Assembly (NCBI RefSeq): GCF_016907355.1
Contig: NZ_JAFBBW010000001.1
Location: forward strand, 2,790,001 to 2,854,000
DNA length: 64,000 nucleotides
Direction of reading: 5' to 3'
From: Agromyces aurantiacus
GTDB lineage: Bacteria > Actinomycetota > Actinomycetes > Actinomycetales > Microbacteriaceae
The first letter of the stretch is position 1. The number at the start of each line of letters is the position of its first letter. This document shows, piece by piece, positions 52,401 through 60,482 of the stretch. The notes under the pieces were generated by a model. It saw only the letters and a list, made by a program, of their open reading frames with translations. It ran no database searches and was not told the DNA's origin. The position numbers were made by a program, and so were the translations under genes.

Positions 52401-52639
52401 ACTGCGGCATCGCCTGGACCGCTCCGTTCCGGGTCGAGGTCACGCATGCGGTGGTCACCGGGAGCAACGACCTGGAGGTCGAGGTCGCGACGCCGTGGCG
52501 CAATCGCCTCATCGCCGAGGCATCCGCCCCCTCCGGAGAGATCTTCTCACCCATGACCGAGGTCTTCGAGCCGGCTGCGGAGCCGGTCCCCGCGGGACTG
52601 GGCGGACCGGTCGCGCTCGTCGTCGAACCGTGCGCATGA
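49442..52639 (+). CDS. GH106-like glycosyl hydrolase (probable alpha-L-rhamnosidase)
   Basis: 1065-residue cytoplasmic glycosidase, no signal peptide. The N-terminus P-R-A-W-W-H-W-M-D-G-N-I (about 22-33) followed by G-V-R-G-V-Q-L-F-D-G-G-M-G is typical of GH106 alpha-L-rhamnosidases (R-x-W-W-H-W-M-x-G-N). A discoidin-like beta region (about 190-300) and the C-terminal galactose-binding-like domain (about 930-1060, L-W-L-E-L-G-R-V-G-D-I-A-R-V-R-V-N-G) are also family features. It would remove rhamnose from flavonoid-type glycosides. The start is uncertain: GTG 49442, with GAGGATGAGG upstream, is preferred to ATG 49433, which has no properly spaced ribosome binding site. First gene of the plus-strand run. 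Confidence 0.8.
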   Translation: MTEPCAPDPLADLWAAFIEPPDDARPRAWWHWMDGNIDPAGIVRDLTWLHGVGVRGVQLFDGGMGVPLVVPKPVRPGTDDWAEAVRTASSTAAGLGLELTVATSSGWSASGGPWVEPRDAMKKLVWSETVVDGGRRCVLELPALPDVAGPFQDASRWGSPARAPFAVDWRVVAFPADSAHETLRPARIRSGEALSDTSLLLDGWVGEALTLSRDPDAWSSSWLEQEFDEPVTVRSVTVGLPGPGGFGAAPPAHGVLQASDDGVHYRDVAELPASTVPARTVAFPPVTARRFRLVLSGASAAEALPPVAGGVRLPPVLRRSDEFHVSEFALRAAGRVHRAEAKAGFGVVPDYYAVDTDPGADAGSIPVADVLDLTGHVVDGRLTWDAPPGRWHVLRLGASLTGQTNGPALPDATGLEVDKLDGGRISEYLETHLARFAPGRFDALLSDSIEAGAQNWTDRIDERFRELRGYDPTPWLPALAGYLVGDSRASDRFLYDYRRTLAELLATEYYGTLAAEAHARGMTYYAEALEDGRPQLGDDLAMRSHADVPMGAMWTFDPGAGPRPTYVADLKGAASVAHVHGKRWTGAEAFTSFDRPWTSSPRSLKHVADLQLALGVTRFCIHTSPHQPLAAPPPGVALAPFLGQAFTVNETWSGMARPWIDYLARCSAVLSAGEPAVDIAVFTGEEAPVTGLFDAVLDTAVPEGFDFDYVGPDGLATLRAVDGELVSEGARYRLLFLGGSSRRLTVPTLRRIAALLEAGATVVGARPQGSPSLGDDDLEFARLCAEIWGPLRARGRVVPTTDLRAALRELGIRPDLRVSGASLRTIARIIGGRRVTFLANPTDEEVDVTVHVPAAVDALSAWDPVELHSVELDVRRDDDDGREFELVLPPFGSVFVVPAPAQRRRGEALPPRRIAGRWTLDLPGRPPREVPDGPALWTELGAAEREFSGMAVYRTRFTHTGEPTAGRLWLELGRVGDIARVRVNGVDCGIAWTAPFRVEVTHAVVTGSNDLEVEVATPWRNRLIAEASAPSGEIFSPMTEVFEPAAEPVPAGLGGPVALVVEPCA

Positions 52640-52677
52640 CCTGATCGGAACCGCAGATCGACCCGGCTATTGCACCG

Positions 52678-52699
52678 TATAATCAACACTAATGTCGGA
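52678..52699 (+). promoter_or_regulatory. Promoter and operator-like element C before sugar-binding protein gene
   Basis: A perfect -10 box TATAAT (52678-52683) is followed 5 nt later by CTAATGTCGGA (52689-52699), which would cover the transcription start. The -35 is weak. An operator at +1 is the classical position for a repressor. The start codon is at 52789, leaving a leader of about 100 nt. Confidence 0.65.
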
Positions 52700-52788
52700 A
52701 TCGTGCGAATGTGTGTCAGGCTGAGCGTGCGGCCAGGGGCCGAGCCAGCATCCCGAGCTGGCGACAACGAAGTCACGAAAGGGTCGAA

Positions 52789-54084
52789 ATGCCACAGCAC
52801 ACAGCCTCCCCGCGTCTACGGTGGTCACTTCTCGCAGCGCCGGTCGTCGGAGTCCTCGTCCTCGCCGGTTGCTCCGCTGGGGGCGCCGACGGCGGCAGCT
52901 CGGGCGGCGACGCCGCCGGCGAGGGATTCAGCATCATGGTCGCCCAGGCGAACGACCAGGACGACACCTACGCCCAGACGGTCGACAAGTGGTCGAAGGA
53001 GACCGGCATCCCCGTCGAGGTCATCCCCTACCCCTCCGAGGCGTACAACACCCAGGTCACGACGCAGCTGCAGGCGGGCAACGCGGCCGACATGATGATC
53101 CTCGCCCCGGGCACCGGCCAGCCCATCTCGGTCGTGAACCTGGCCGAGGCCGGCTTCCTCGAGCCGCTCGACGAGACCTCGGCCGGCATCATCCCGGCCG
53201 GCTCGGAGGCGGAGTACACCGTCGACGACGAGGTCTACGCCCAGCCGACGGCACTCGCTCCGGTGGGTCTGGTCTACAACCCGGCACTGGGCGAGGAGGT
53301 CGGCATCGACGAATACCCGTCGACGTACGAGGACCTGCTCGCGGCGTGCACGACCGCCCGCGATGGCGGCAAGACCTTCACCGTCCTCGCCGGCGGCGTG
53401 CCGTTCAACACGGGCCTGCTGTCGATGCTCGTCTCGGCGACTCGCGTCTACGCGGAGGACCCCGACTGGAACGAGCAGCGCGCCGCGGGCGACGTCACCT
53501 TCGCCGGAAGCGGCTGGGAGGACGTGCTCAACGACATCGTCGCGATGAAGGACGGCGGCTGCTTCCAGGACGGCGTCGAGGGTGGCACCTTCGACACGAT
53601 CACGCAGGGCATGGCCCAGCAGACGTCGCTGTCGGCGGCAGTTCCCGGTTCGGCGGCGGCGTCGATCGGCGGCGGCGCGGGCATCGAACTGAACGTCCAG
53701 GCATTCCCGCCCGCCGACGGCGGCGAGGCCTACACGCTCGCCTCGGCGAACTACGCGTACGGCATCAACGCCAAGGCCAGCGACGGCGCCAAGAAGTCCG
53801 CCCAGGAGTTCCTGGACTGGGTCGCCCAGCCCGAGCAGTCGAAGGCCTACGCCGACCTCGCCGGTCTGGTGCCGATCACCGGCGCCACCGCTGACAGCCT
53901 CCTTGCGGAGTACCAGCCGATCGGCGACCTGCTCGAGAACGGCGACTACGCGGGTCTGCCCAACGCGACCTGGCCGAACCCGGCCGTGTACGACGCGCTC
54001 GGCACCGGCGTGCAGGGCCTCCTGACCGGTCAGAAGACGGTCGACCAGGTGCTCCAGGAGATGGACGCCGCCTGGGACAGCTGA
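52789..54084 (+). CDS. Sugar ABC transporter substrate-binding lipoprotein
   Basis: 431-residue CUT1-type binding protein. Signal peptide with lipobox L-A-G-C (Cys at about residue 29), then an acidic/Gly-rich linker and the binding domain: Y-A-Q-T-V-D-K-W-S-K-E-T-G-I-P-V-E-V-I-P-Y, G-N-A-A-D-M-M-I-L-A-P, and conserved Y-A-Q-P-T-A-L-A. The ligand should be the imported glycoside; aromatic residues cannot be mapped without a structure. It has its own promoter (TATAAT) and an operator-like element. ATG 52789 has AAAGGG upstream. Works with the permeases at 47480-49310 on the other strand. Confidence 0.92.
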   Translation: MPQHTASPRLRWSLLAAPVVGVLVLAGCSAGGADGGSSGGDAAGEGFSIMVAQANDQDDTYAQTVDKWSKETGIPVEVIPYPSEAYNTQVTTQLQAGNAADMMILAPGTGQPISVVNLAEAGFLEPLDETSAGIIPAGSEAEYTVDDEVYAQPTALAPVGLVYNPALGEEVGIDEYPSTYEDLLAACTTARDGGKTFTVLAGGVPFNTGLLSMLVSATRVYAEDPDWNEQRAAGDVTFAGSGWEDVLNDIVAMKDGGCFQDGVEGGTFDTITQGMAQQTSLSAAVPGSAAASIGGGAGIELNVQAFPPADGGEAYTLASANYAYGINAKASDGAKKSAQEFLDWVAQPEQSKAYADLAGLVPITGATADSLLAEYQPIGDLLENGDYAGLPNATWPNPAVYDALGTGVQGLLTGQKTVDQVLQEMDAAWDS

Positions 54085-54102
54085 TTCGAGGATCGTGCTG
54101 GG

Positions 54103-54138
54103 AGATGCCGCCCGGGACCTCGGTCTCGGGCGGCATCT
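54103..54138 (+). terminator. Strong hairpin between binding-protein and GH3 genes
   Basis: AGATGCCGCCCG (54103-54114) pairs perfectly with CGGGCGGCATCT (54127-54138), with further pairs inside. It begins 18 nt after the binding-protein stop and has no U-tract. It may act as a partial terminator or an mRNA stabiliser that raises binding-protein levels over the genes downstream. Confidence 0.6.
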
Positions 54139-54183
54139 GCCGCCTCCCGGTCCCACGCCACATCGACGACCGAAGGAACCGCC

Positions 54184-56349
54184 GTGTCGACTGACCGCAT
54201 CTGCGGACTCATCGAGCGCATGAATCCGGCCGAGAAGCTCGGCCAGCTGCAGATCGTCTTCCGCCCCGAGCCCCACGACGCCGCGGAGATCGTGCGCGCC
54301 GGAGTCGGCTCGATCTTCTGGCCACGGTCGGCCGCCGCGACCAACGAGTTGCAGCGCGTCGCCGTCGAGGAGACGCGCCTCGGCATCCCCGTTCTCGTGG
54401 GACTCGACGTGATCCACGGGCAGAGGACGATCTCACCCGTTCCGCTCGCGCAGGCAGCGGGTTTCGACCCGGTTCTCGTGCAGGAGCTCGCCGCGCTCGC
54501 GGCGGCCGAGGCTCGCTCCGGCGGGGTGACCTGGACCTTCTCGCCCATGGCCGACATCTCGCGCGATCCCCGGTGGGGACGCGTCGTGGAGGGCTTCGGG
54601 GAGGATGTCCACCTGACGAACTCGATGGTTCGGGCGATGGTGCGGGGCTACCAGCGCGACGGTCTCGCCTCGCCCGGTTCGGTCGCGTCGACCGCCAAGC
54701 ACTACGTCGCGTACGGCGCGCCCCAGGGCGGTCGCGACTACGACGGCGTGGATGTGTCGGAGCACCAGCTGCGCAACGTCTTCCTCGAGCCGTTCCGCGC
54801 CGCGGTCGACGAGGGCGTCACCGCCGTCATGGCGGCCTTCAACACCGTGGCCGGCGTCCCGATGCACCTCAATCGACGCCTGCTGACCGGTGTGCTGAAG
54901 AATGAATGGGGCTTCGCCGGAATCGTCGTCGGCGATGCCGACGGAGTGCGCAACCTCCTTCCGCATCGCGTCGCCGCCGACGAGGCTGACGCCGTGCGCC
55001 TCGCCTACGAGGCGGGACTCGACCTCGAGATGGGCGGCGTGCCCGCAGCCCTCTCCGACGCAGAACGCTCCCTCATCGACGGCGCTCGGCTCGACGACGC
55101 CGTCGCGCGAGTCCTGGCACTCAAGGAGCGCCTCGGACTGTTCGACGATCCCTATGTCGACGAAGGCGCCGAGATCACCGAGCCGACCGCAGACGGTCGG
55201 CGGCTCGTGCGCCGCGCCGCCGCGCGCGCATGCGTCCTGCTTCGCAACGACGGCACCCTCCCCCTCGCCTCCCCACGGCGAGTGCTCCTGACCGGTCCGT
55301 ACGCCGACTCCACCGACCACCTCGGCGCGTGGACGCAGCACTTCGGCGCCCGAGCGGGCACCATCGCCGACGAGCTGCGCCTGCGCCTGGCCGAGGCCAC
55401 GCTCGAGGTCATTCCCGGCGTGGGCTTCCTCTCGGACGACGCGTCGGGCATCGCCGCGGTCGTCAGCGCAGCTCGATCAGCCGACGTCGTGGTGATCTGC
55501 GCGGGCGAGCCGAGCGCGCTCTCCGGCGAGGCGGCGTCGCGCAGTGATCTCCGCCTCCCGGGCCGGCAGGAGGAACTCATTCGGGCCGTCGCCGGCACCG
55601 GCACGCCGTTCGTCGTCGTGCTCGAGTCTGGCCGTCCTCTCGTCGTCGCGGACTGGATCGACCACGCGCCCGCGGTGCTCGCCGCATGGCACGGTGGGAC
55701 CGAGGCGCCCGCCGGGATCGTCGACGTGCTCCTCGGCGACGAGGACCCGGCGGGGCGCCTGCCGATGTCGTGGCCGCGATCGGTCGGGCAGATCCCCATC
55801 CACTACGCCCACGAGAACACGGGACGCCCGGCCACGACGGGCGGCACCCTCACCGTCGACGAAGCCGACGTGGGACTCCACGGGCCCGACAACCTGCAGG
55901 ACAAGTACACGTCGAAGTACCTCGACCTCGACCTGGGACCGCAGTTCTCGTTCGGTCACGGCGGGAGTTACGCGGCGTTCGCACACGGCGAGCCGACCGT
56001 GTCGGCCGAGCAGGTCGCGCTCGCCGACCTGGACGCCGGCGCCACCGTGACCGTCTCCATCCAGGTCACGAACACGTCGGGACGCACGGGAGACGAGGTG
56101 GTGCAGGTGTACGTCGAAGACCTCGTGGCCAGCGTCGCACCGCCGGTCCGCCGCCTCGTCGCGTTCGAGCGCCGCACGCTGGCCCCGAGCGAGACGGCGG
56201 CGTTCTCATTCGACATCGGGGTCGATCAGCTCGGGTTCTGGGCGACGGATGCCGCCCAGCCGGCATTCACGGTCGAACCGGGACTCTTCCGGCTCCACAT
56301 CGGAGCGACCCTGGCCACGACCCAGCCCATCGACCTCTGGGTCCGATGA
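54184..56349 (+). CDS. GH3 beta-glucosidase
   Basis: 721-residue BglX-type enzyme without signal peptide. Family features: W-T-F-S-P-M-A-D-I-S-R-D-P-R-W-G-R (about 119-135), S-T-A-K-H-Y-V-A-Y-G (about 162-171; substrate-binding Lys-His), and the nucleophile Asp in G-F-A-G-I-V-V-G-D-A-D-G-V-R (about 245-258), where the usual S-D-W is G-D-A. Second domain (about 340-560) with the V-E-V-I-P-G pattern and a C-terminal fibronectin-III-like domain (about 600-715). It would release glucose from O-beta-glucosides in the cytoplasm. GTG 54184 has GAAGGAA upstream. Confidence 0.9.
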   Translation: MSTDRICGLIERMNPAEKLGQLQIVFRPEPHDAAEIVRAGVGSIFWPRSAAATNELQRVAVEETRLGIPVLVGLDVIHGQRTISPVPLAQAAGFDPVLVQELAALAAAEARSGGVTWTFSPMADISRDPRWGRVVEGFGEDVHLTNSMVRAMVRGYQRDGLASPGSVASTAKHYVAYGAPQGGRDYDGVDVSEHQLRNVFLEPFRAAVDEGVTAVMAAFNTVAGVPMHLNRRLLTGVLKNEWGFAGIVVGDADGVRNLLPHRVAADEADAVRLAYEAGLDLEMGGVPAALSDAERSLIDGARLDDAVARVLALKERLGLFDDPYVDEGAEITEPTADGRRLVRRAAARACVLLRNDGTLPLASPRRVLLTGPYADSTDHLGAWTQHFGARAGTIADELRLRLAEATLEVIPGVGFLSDDASGIAAVVSAARSADVVVICAGEPSALSGEAASRSDLRLPGRQEELIRAVAGTGTPFVVVLESGRPLVVADWIDHAPAVLAAWHGGTEAPAGIVDVLLGDEDPAGRLPMSWPRSVGQIPIHYAHENTGRPATTGGTLTVDEADVGLHGPDNLQDKYTSKYLDLDLGPQFSFGHGGSYAAFAHGEPTVSAEQVALADLDAGATVTVSIQVTNTSGRTGDEVVQVYVEDLVASVAPPVRRLVAFERRTLAPSETAAFSFDIGVDQLGFWATDAAQPAFTVEPGLFRLHIGATLATTQPIDLWVR

Positions 56350-56389
56350 CCGGCGATTCAACGCAATTCGTGCTCGGAAAGGAGCAGTG

Positions 56390-57553
56390 ATGGGAGAACC
56401 ACGCAAGATCCTCGTGGTGGGAGCCGGACTCGGCGGGTTGGTCGCCGCGATCGCGCTCGCGCAGATCGGAGCGAAGGTCGACGTCATCGAGATCAAGGAG
56501 GACAACAGCGTCCCGGGTGTGGGATTCGGCCTGAGAGGGAACGGCTTGCGCGCCGTCCGCGAGGTCGGCCTGCTCGACGCGTGCATCCAGATCGGCAGTG
56601 AGTCCACGGGCGTGAACTATGTGGACCCGCAGGGCCGGCATCTCTGCACCCTGAAGTACGGCATCTTCGAGGAGGGCCTGCCCGGAGTCCTGAGCATGCC
56701 CCGACTCGACTTCCTCGATGCCGCGACAGCTCGGGCGCTCGAGGTCGGCTGCGTCATCCGCATGGGGACGACGGTCGCCGCCATGCAGCAGGACGCCGAC
56801 CGCGTCACCGTCACCTTGAGCAGCGGCGAGACGGAGGAGTACGACCTCGTCATCGGATTCGACGGGATCAACTCCCAGATCCGCCGGGAGTACTTCGGTG
56901 CGCAGTACGACCCGACCCCCGTGGGCGGCGTCGCGTGGCGCTCTGCTCTTCCGGTCGCGCCGGGCATGACGGGCAACATCTTCATCCAGGGTGCCGGGGG
57001 GAAGCTCGTCCTCACTCCGCTGTCCAGCGAGATCATGTACGCGGTGCTGACCGTCGCCGAGGAAGGGCGTCCGCGTCACGACCCGTCGAAGATGGGGCAG
57101 ATCATGTACGAGCGGGCTCGCGCGCTCATGGGCGATTCCGACTTCATGGCCGACTCGCTCGAGCACCTCCGGGAGTCGACCTCGGTCGCCTACACGCCCT
57201 ACTCGATCACCTGGGTGCCCTACCCCTGGTTCCGTGGGCGCATCATGATCATGGGCGACGCGACACACGCCATGACGCCGTACCTCGGGTCCGGCGCGGC
57301 GATGAGCATCGAGGACGGCATCGTCCTCGCCCACGAGCTCGCGAAGGACCAATCGCTGGTGGATGCGCAGCTGTCGTTCATGGCGCGACGTCTGCCCCGA
57401 GTGCGGGCCGTGCACGAGCGGTCGCAGGAGACGATGTACCAGGAGTTCGATTCCGTGTCGCCGGAAGCCCTGCAACGGCGCCTGGAGTTCTTGCGGACCC
57501 AAGAGCCCCTCGCGAACGAGTACGCCAATCGGCTGCTGGCGCAGCCCTACTGA
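56390..57553 (+). CDS. FAD-dependent aromatic monooxygenase (group A)
   Basis: 387-residue flavoprotein of the p-hydroxybenzoate-hydroxylase fold. G-A-G-L-G-G (11-16) binds the FAD ADP moiety, the D-G motif is G-F-D-G-I-N-S-Q-I-R (about 161-170), and the second FAD motif is I-M-G-D-A-T-H-A-M-T-P (about 285-295). Such enzymes hydroxylate phenolic rings using NAD(P)H and O2. In the locus it could act on the flavonoid or other aromatic aglycone after sugar removal. ATG 56390 has AAAGGAG at good spacing, 40 nt after the GH3 stop; the upstream in-frame GTG next to it is less likely. Confidence 0.88.
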   Translation: MGEPRKILVVGAGLGGLVAAIALAQIGAKVDVIEIKEDNSVPGVGFGLRGNGLRAVREVGLLDACIQIGSESTGVNYVDPQGRHLCTLKYGIFEEGLPGVLSMPRLDFLDAATARALEVGCVIRMGTTVAAMQQDADRVTVTLSSGETEEYDLVIGFDGINSQIRREYFGAQYDPTPVGGVAWRSALPVAPGMTGNIFIQGAGGKLVLTPLSSEIMYAVLTVAEEGRPRHDPSKMGQIMYERARALMGDSDFMADSLEHLRESTSVAYTPYSITWVPYPWFRGRIMIMGDATHAMTPYLGSGAAMSIEDGIVLAHELAKDQSLVDAQLSFMARRLPRVRAVHERSQETMYQEFDSVSPEALQRRLEFLRTQEPLANEYANRLLAQPY

Positions 57554-57562
57554 GGAGTCGGA

Positions 57563-59014
57563 GTGCAGACGTCGAAGCAGGAGATGCGCGTACTGGAGGT
57601 CGACGCGAGCGATGTGCGCGCGTGGAAGTCGCACAAGGGCGCGGCCGGAATCCCCGGATCCGCGCCCGGGCACCCGGGATTCCCCGACATGACGCCGCTG
57701 TGGCGTGATGCCGGCGTGAGGCTCGTGCGCTCGTATGACTGGGTGTCTCGACTCGACACCCGCGACAATCCCGCGAGCCTCTTCCCCGACTGGGATGCCG
57801 ACCCTGCCGATCCGGCCAGCTACAACTTCGCGGCGACGGACGCGTGGGTGGAGGCCGTGCACTCGGTCGGCGCCGACGTCCTCTTCACCTTCGCGAGCTC
57901 CATCCCGCAGAACAAGCTCCCCGCGATCGACCTCGCGAAGTACGGCATCGTCGTCGAGCACGTCGTGCGCCACTACGCCGAAGGCTGGGCGGACGGTCCT
58001 GCCAAGCCGATCCGCATGTTCGAGTTCGGGGACCAACCCGATCTGGGGCCACTGCACTTCGTCGGGCGACCCGAGGAGTTCTTCGACATGTATGCGGAGT
58101 TCTGCGCGGCGGTCAAGCGGGTCGATGACACGCTGATCGTCGGGGGTCCTTCGCTCGCGTTCCCCCTCAACGCCGACGCGGACTACCGCGAGGGGTTCCT
58201 CTCGTTCGTGCACGAGCGAGAGCTGCCGCTGGATTTCTTCTCGTTCCTGTGGTTCACCGATGCCACACGCGACCCCATGGACTTCCGGTTCCTCGCGACG
58301 GAGTTGCGTGCGCTGCTGGATGCCTCCGGCTTCCCGGACACCAAGCTGATGCTGTCCTACTGGAACTATCTGGGGATCCCCGCCAACGACGCTCCTGCGG
58401 CCGAGAAGGCGGCGTTCCAAGCGGCATCCATGGTCTACCTGCAGGACACCCCCCTGGACTACGCGATCTTCTTCCGCGCCGACAGCGGAAAGGATCCGCA
58501 CTACGGCTTCGTCGATCCGGCGGGCGTCCACGGACGTGATGGGTCGCCTGACGAGCGCGCCGTGGCCTTCTCGCTGATCGGCCGCGCGATGACCGGTGAG
58601 CGGCTCGGGGTGTCGGGCGGAGACCAGGCGGGCTTCGCCGCCCTCGCCGGCCGTGACGGCGACGTGGTTCGCATCCTCGTCTCGAACTTCGAGGCGCCCG
58701 AGTCCGCGCTCGCCCCGAGAGCGAGCGACGAGTTCGTGTTCCGCATCCCGATCGGCTCCGAACGGATCGAGCTGGGACTCCGCCTGCCTCCGCAGCGCGA
58801 CGCGCTCGCGTCCGCGGGAGTCGATTCGGCGCGCATCGCGCTCGTCAACCTTCCGTGGAGTGGCCGAGACGTGTCGATCCAGGTGCAGTCGCTGCACGGT
58901 CCGCGCGGAGGGGCGCGCCACGAGCACGTCTCCGAATCCGGATCGCTCGACCTGGATGTCGAGATCGAGCCGCAATCCGTGCTGCTGGTCGAGCTCAGCC
59001 TTCAGGAGCGTTGA
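57563..59014 (+). CDS. GH39-like protein lacking both catalytic glutamates
   Basis: 483 residues. The overall sequence follows the GH39 (clan A) barrel: Y-N-F-A-A-T-D-A-W-V (87-96), V-V-R-H-Y-A-E-G-W (134-142), F-E-F-G-D-Q-P-D (153-160), V-G-G-P (193-196), L-D-F-F-S-F (223-228), M-L-S-Y-W-N-Y (263-269), and a beta-sandwich C-terminus (about 370-483). In active GH39 the acid/base sits in N-E-P and the nucleophile in T/S-E-W-N; here these read D-Q-P (Gln158) and S-Y-W-N (Tyr266). Classical retaining hydrolysis is therefore not expected. It may bind the substrate or use another chemistry. GTG 57563 has GAGGAG upstream; the 3' end overlaps the convergent GH43 gene by 20 nt. Confidence 0.75.
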   Translation: MQTSKQEMRVLEVDASDVRAWKSHKGAAGIPGSAPGHPGFPDMTPLWRDAGVRLVRSYDWVSRLDTRDNPASLFPDWDADPADPASYNFAATDAWVEAVHSVGADVLFTFASSIPQNKLPAIDLAKYGIVVEHVVRHYAEGWADGPAKPIRMFEFGDQPDLGPLHFVGRPEEFFDMYAEFCAAVKRVDDTLIVGGPSLAFPLNADADYREGFLSFVHERELPLDFFSFLWFTDATRDPMDFRFLATELRALLDASGFPDTKLMLSYWNYLGIPANDAPAAEKAAFQAASMVYLQDTPLDYAIFFRADSGKDPHYGFVDPAGVHGRDGSPDERAVAFSLIGRAMTGERLGVSGGDQAGFAALAGRDGDVVRILVSNFEAPESALAPRASDEFVFRIPIGSERIELGLRLPPQRDALASAGVDSARIALVNLPWSGRDVSIQVQSLHGPRGGARHEHVSESGSLDLDVEIEPQSVLLVELSLQER

Positions 59015-60482
59015 CCGGGCGGTACCGGAAGTCGCGGAAGCGGACCGAGCCCGCTCCGGCGGCGTAGAGGGCCGGCCGCAGGCTCTGCAGGTCGCCCATC
59101 GTGTTGACGTGGTAGCCCGAGGTCTCGTAGCGGATCGCGTGTCGCGTCCACTCACCGCGCGGTTCCCGGTACCACGCGGTCACGATGTGCCGGTCGTTCT
59201 GCAGCCGCAGCTGCAGCCGGCGGACCGCGGGGGCGGGCTCCCGCCAGTGCGTGACGTGTCCGCCCGCGTAGCTCAGCATCCGCTCGCCATCGATGCCCAT
59301 GCCGCAGAAGAGCCGATTGTTGAAGTAGAGGAGCAGACCGCCTTCGGCATCGCCGCCGGACAGTTCGACGTCGACCTCGACCTCGTAGGCGTGCTGATCC
59401 GCGATGACCGCAAGCGGCGACGTGTCGCCCGGGGACGTACCCTTCCCCGCGAGCACGAGGCCGTCACCGTCGACGCGAAGCCGCTCGACCTCGCCGGGCG
59501 AGGGCGCGTGGAACGTCCACCGCTCCCCCAGCCGGAGGGTCTGGAAGTCGTCGTGGAACGGGGCAGCCGGTCGCTGCGGCGCGGCGCCGACCGGGGCCGC
59601 GAGCTCGCCGCCGATGTCGGTCGCGCCGAGGGGCCACCCGTCGTCCGTCCAGCTCACGGGCTCGAGGAGGATCTGCCGGCCGAGGGATCGGTAGCCGTTC
59701 TCGTATCCATGCGAGACCATCCACCAGTCGCCCTCGCCTGTCCCTCGGACCAGCGTCGCGTGCCCGCGCGACCACCACCGCTCGGCGGCATCCGTCGTGC
59801 GGGTCACCGGGTTGTGCGGGCTGTTCTCCCACGGGCCGTGCACCGACCGGGAGCGAGCGGCGATGACCATGTGGCCGGTCGCAGGCCCCGCTGTGCCTCC
59901 CACGGCACTCACGAGATAGAGCCACCCGTTGTTCCGGAAGAGCTTCGGCCCCTCGAGCGCATACGCCTCGGTGATCCACTCGTCGGGGTAGCGCCAGCCG
60001 TCGTACACGTGCTCGAGCTCCCCGTCGGTCGCGAGGCCGTCGTCGGTCAACCCGATGCGACGGATGCCGTTGACGAAGAGGTACCGCTTGCCGTCCTCTC
60101 CCACGGCGTGGCCCGGGTCGATCGCGCCGCGGATGCCGAGGTCGACGGGCTCGGACCAGGGGCCCTCCATCGAATCGGCGTGGATCACGAAGATCGCCGG
60201 CGCCGTGAGCGTCGACCACGGCGCAGGGATGAAGGGGATGTAGATGAAGAAGCGTCCTCCGTGCTCGGCGATGTCGACGGCGAACGTGCTGCCGATCGGC
60301 TCATCGAGGGCAGATCCCGCGCACGTCCAGTTCACGAGATCGCGCGATCGATACAGGAGCAGCCCGGGCGACGACTCGAACGACGAGTACGTCATCCAGT
60401 ATTCGTCATCGACCTTGATGACGGCGGGGTCGGGCCGGTCGCCGCCGAGCACGGGGTTTCGGAAGGTCATGCGCTCAGTCAT
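58995..60482 (-). CDS. GH43 family glycosidase (arabinofuranosidase/xylosidase type)
   Basis: 495-residue enzyme, no signal peptide. The five-blade propeller carries the three GH43 acids: Asp18 (R-P-D-P-A), Asp122 (I-D-P-G-H-A) and Glu177 (L-E-G-P-K-L-F). The C-terminal about 190 residues are a beta-sandwich (Y-E-V-E-V-D-V-E-L, L-L-L-Y-F-N-N-R-L-F-C-G) as in two-domain GH43 xylosidases. It would remove arabinose or xylose decorations. Start ATG 60482 overlaps the SGNH gene end by 8 nt and has GGGGAG upstream; ATG 60470 is an alternative. Last gene of the right-hand minus-strand run. Confidence 0.87.
   Translation of the reverse strand: MTERMTFRNPVLGGDRPDPAVIKVDDEYWMTYSSFESSPGLLLYRSRDLVNWTCAGSALDEPIGSTFAVDIAEHGGRFFIYIPFIPAPWSTLTAPAIFVIHADSMEGPWSEPVDLGIRGAIDPGHAVGEDGKRYLFVNGIRRIGLTDDGLATDGELEHVYDGWRYPDEWITEAYALEGPKLFRNNGWLYLVSAVGGTAGPATGHMVIAARSRSVHGPWENSPHNPVTRTTDAAERWWSRGHATLVRGTGEGDWWMVSHGYENGYRSLGRQILLEPVSWTDDGWPLGATDIGGELAAPVGAAPQRPAAPFHDDFQTLRLGERWTFHAPSPGEVERLRVDGDGLVLAGKGTSPGDTSPLAVIADQHAYEVEVDVELSGGDAEGGLLLYFNNRLFCGMGIDGERMLSYAGGHVTHWREPAPAVRRLQLRLQNDRHIVTAWYREPRGEWTRHAIRYETSGYHVNTMGDLQSLRPALYAAGAGSVRFRDFRYRPVNAPEG

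Noticed and set aside
49307..52447. Long minus-strand open frame opposite the GH106-like gene
   Set aside because: Composition of an antisense frame (Arg/Gly/His/Glu-rich, no motifs); the plus strand shows the glycosidase signature.
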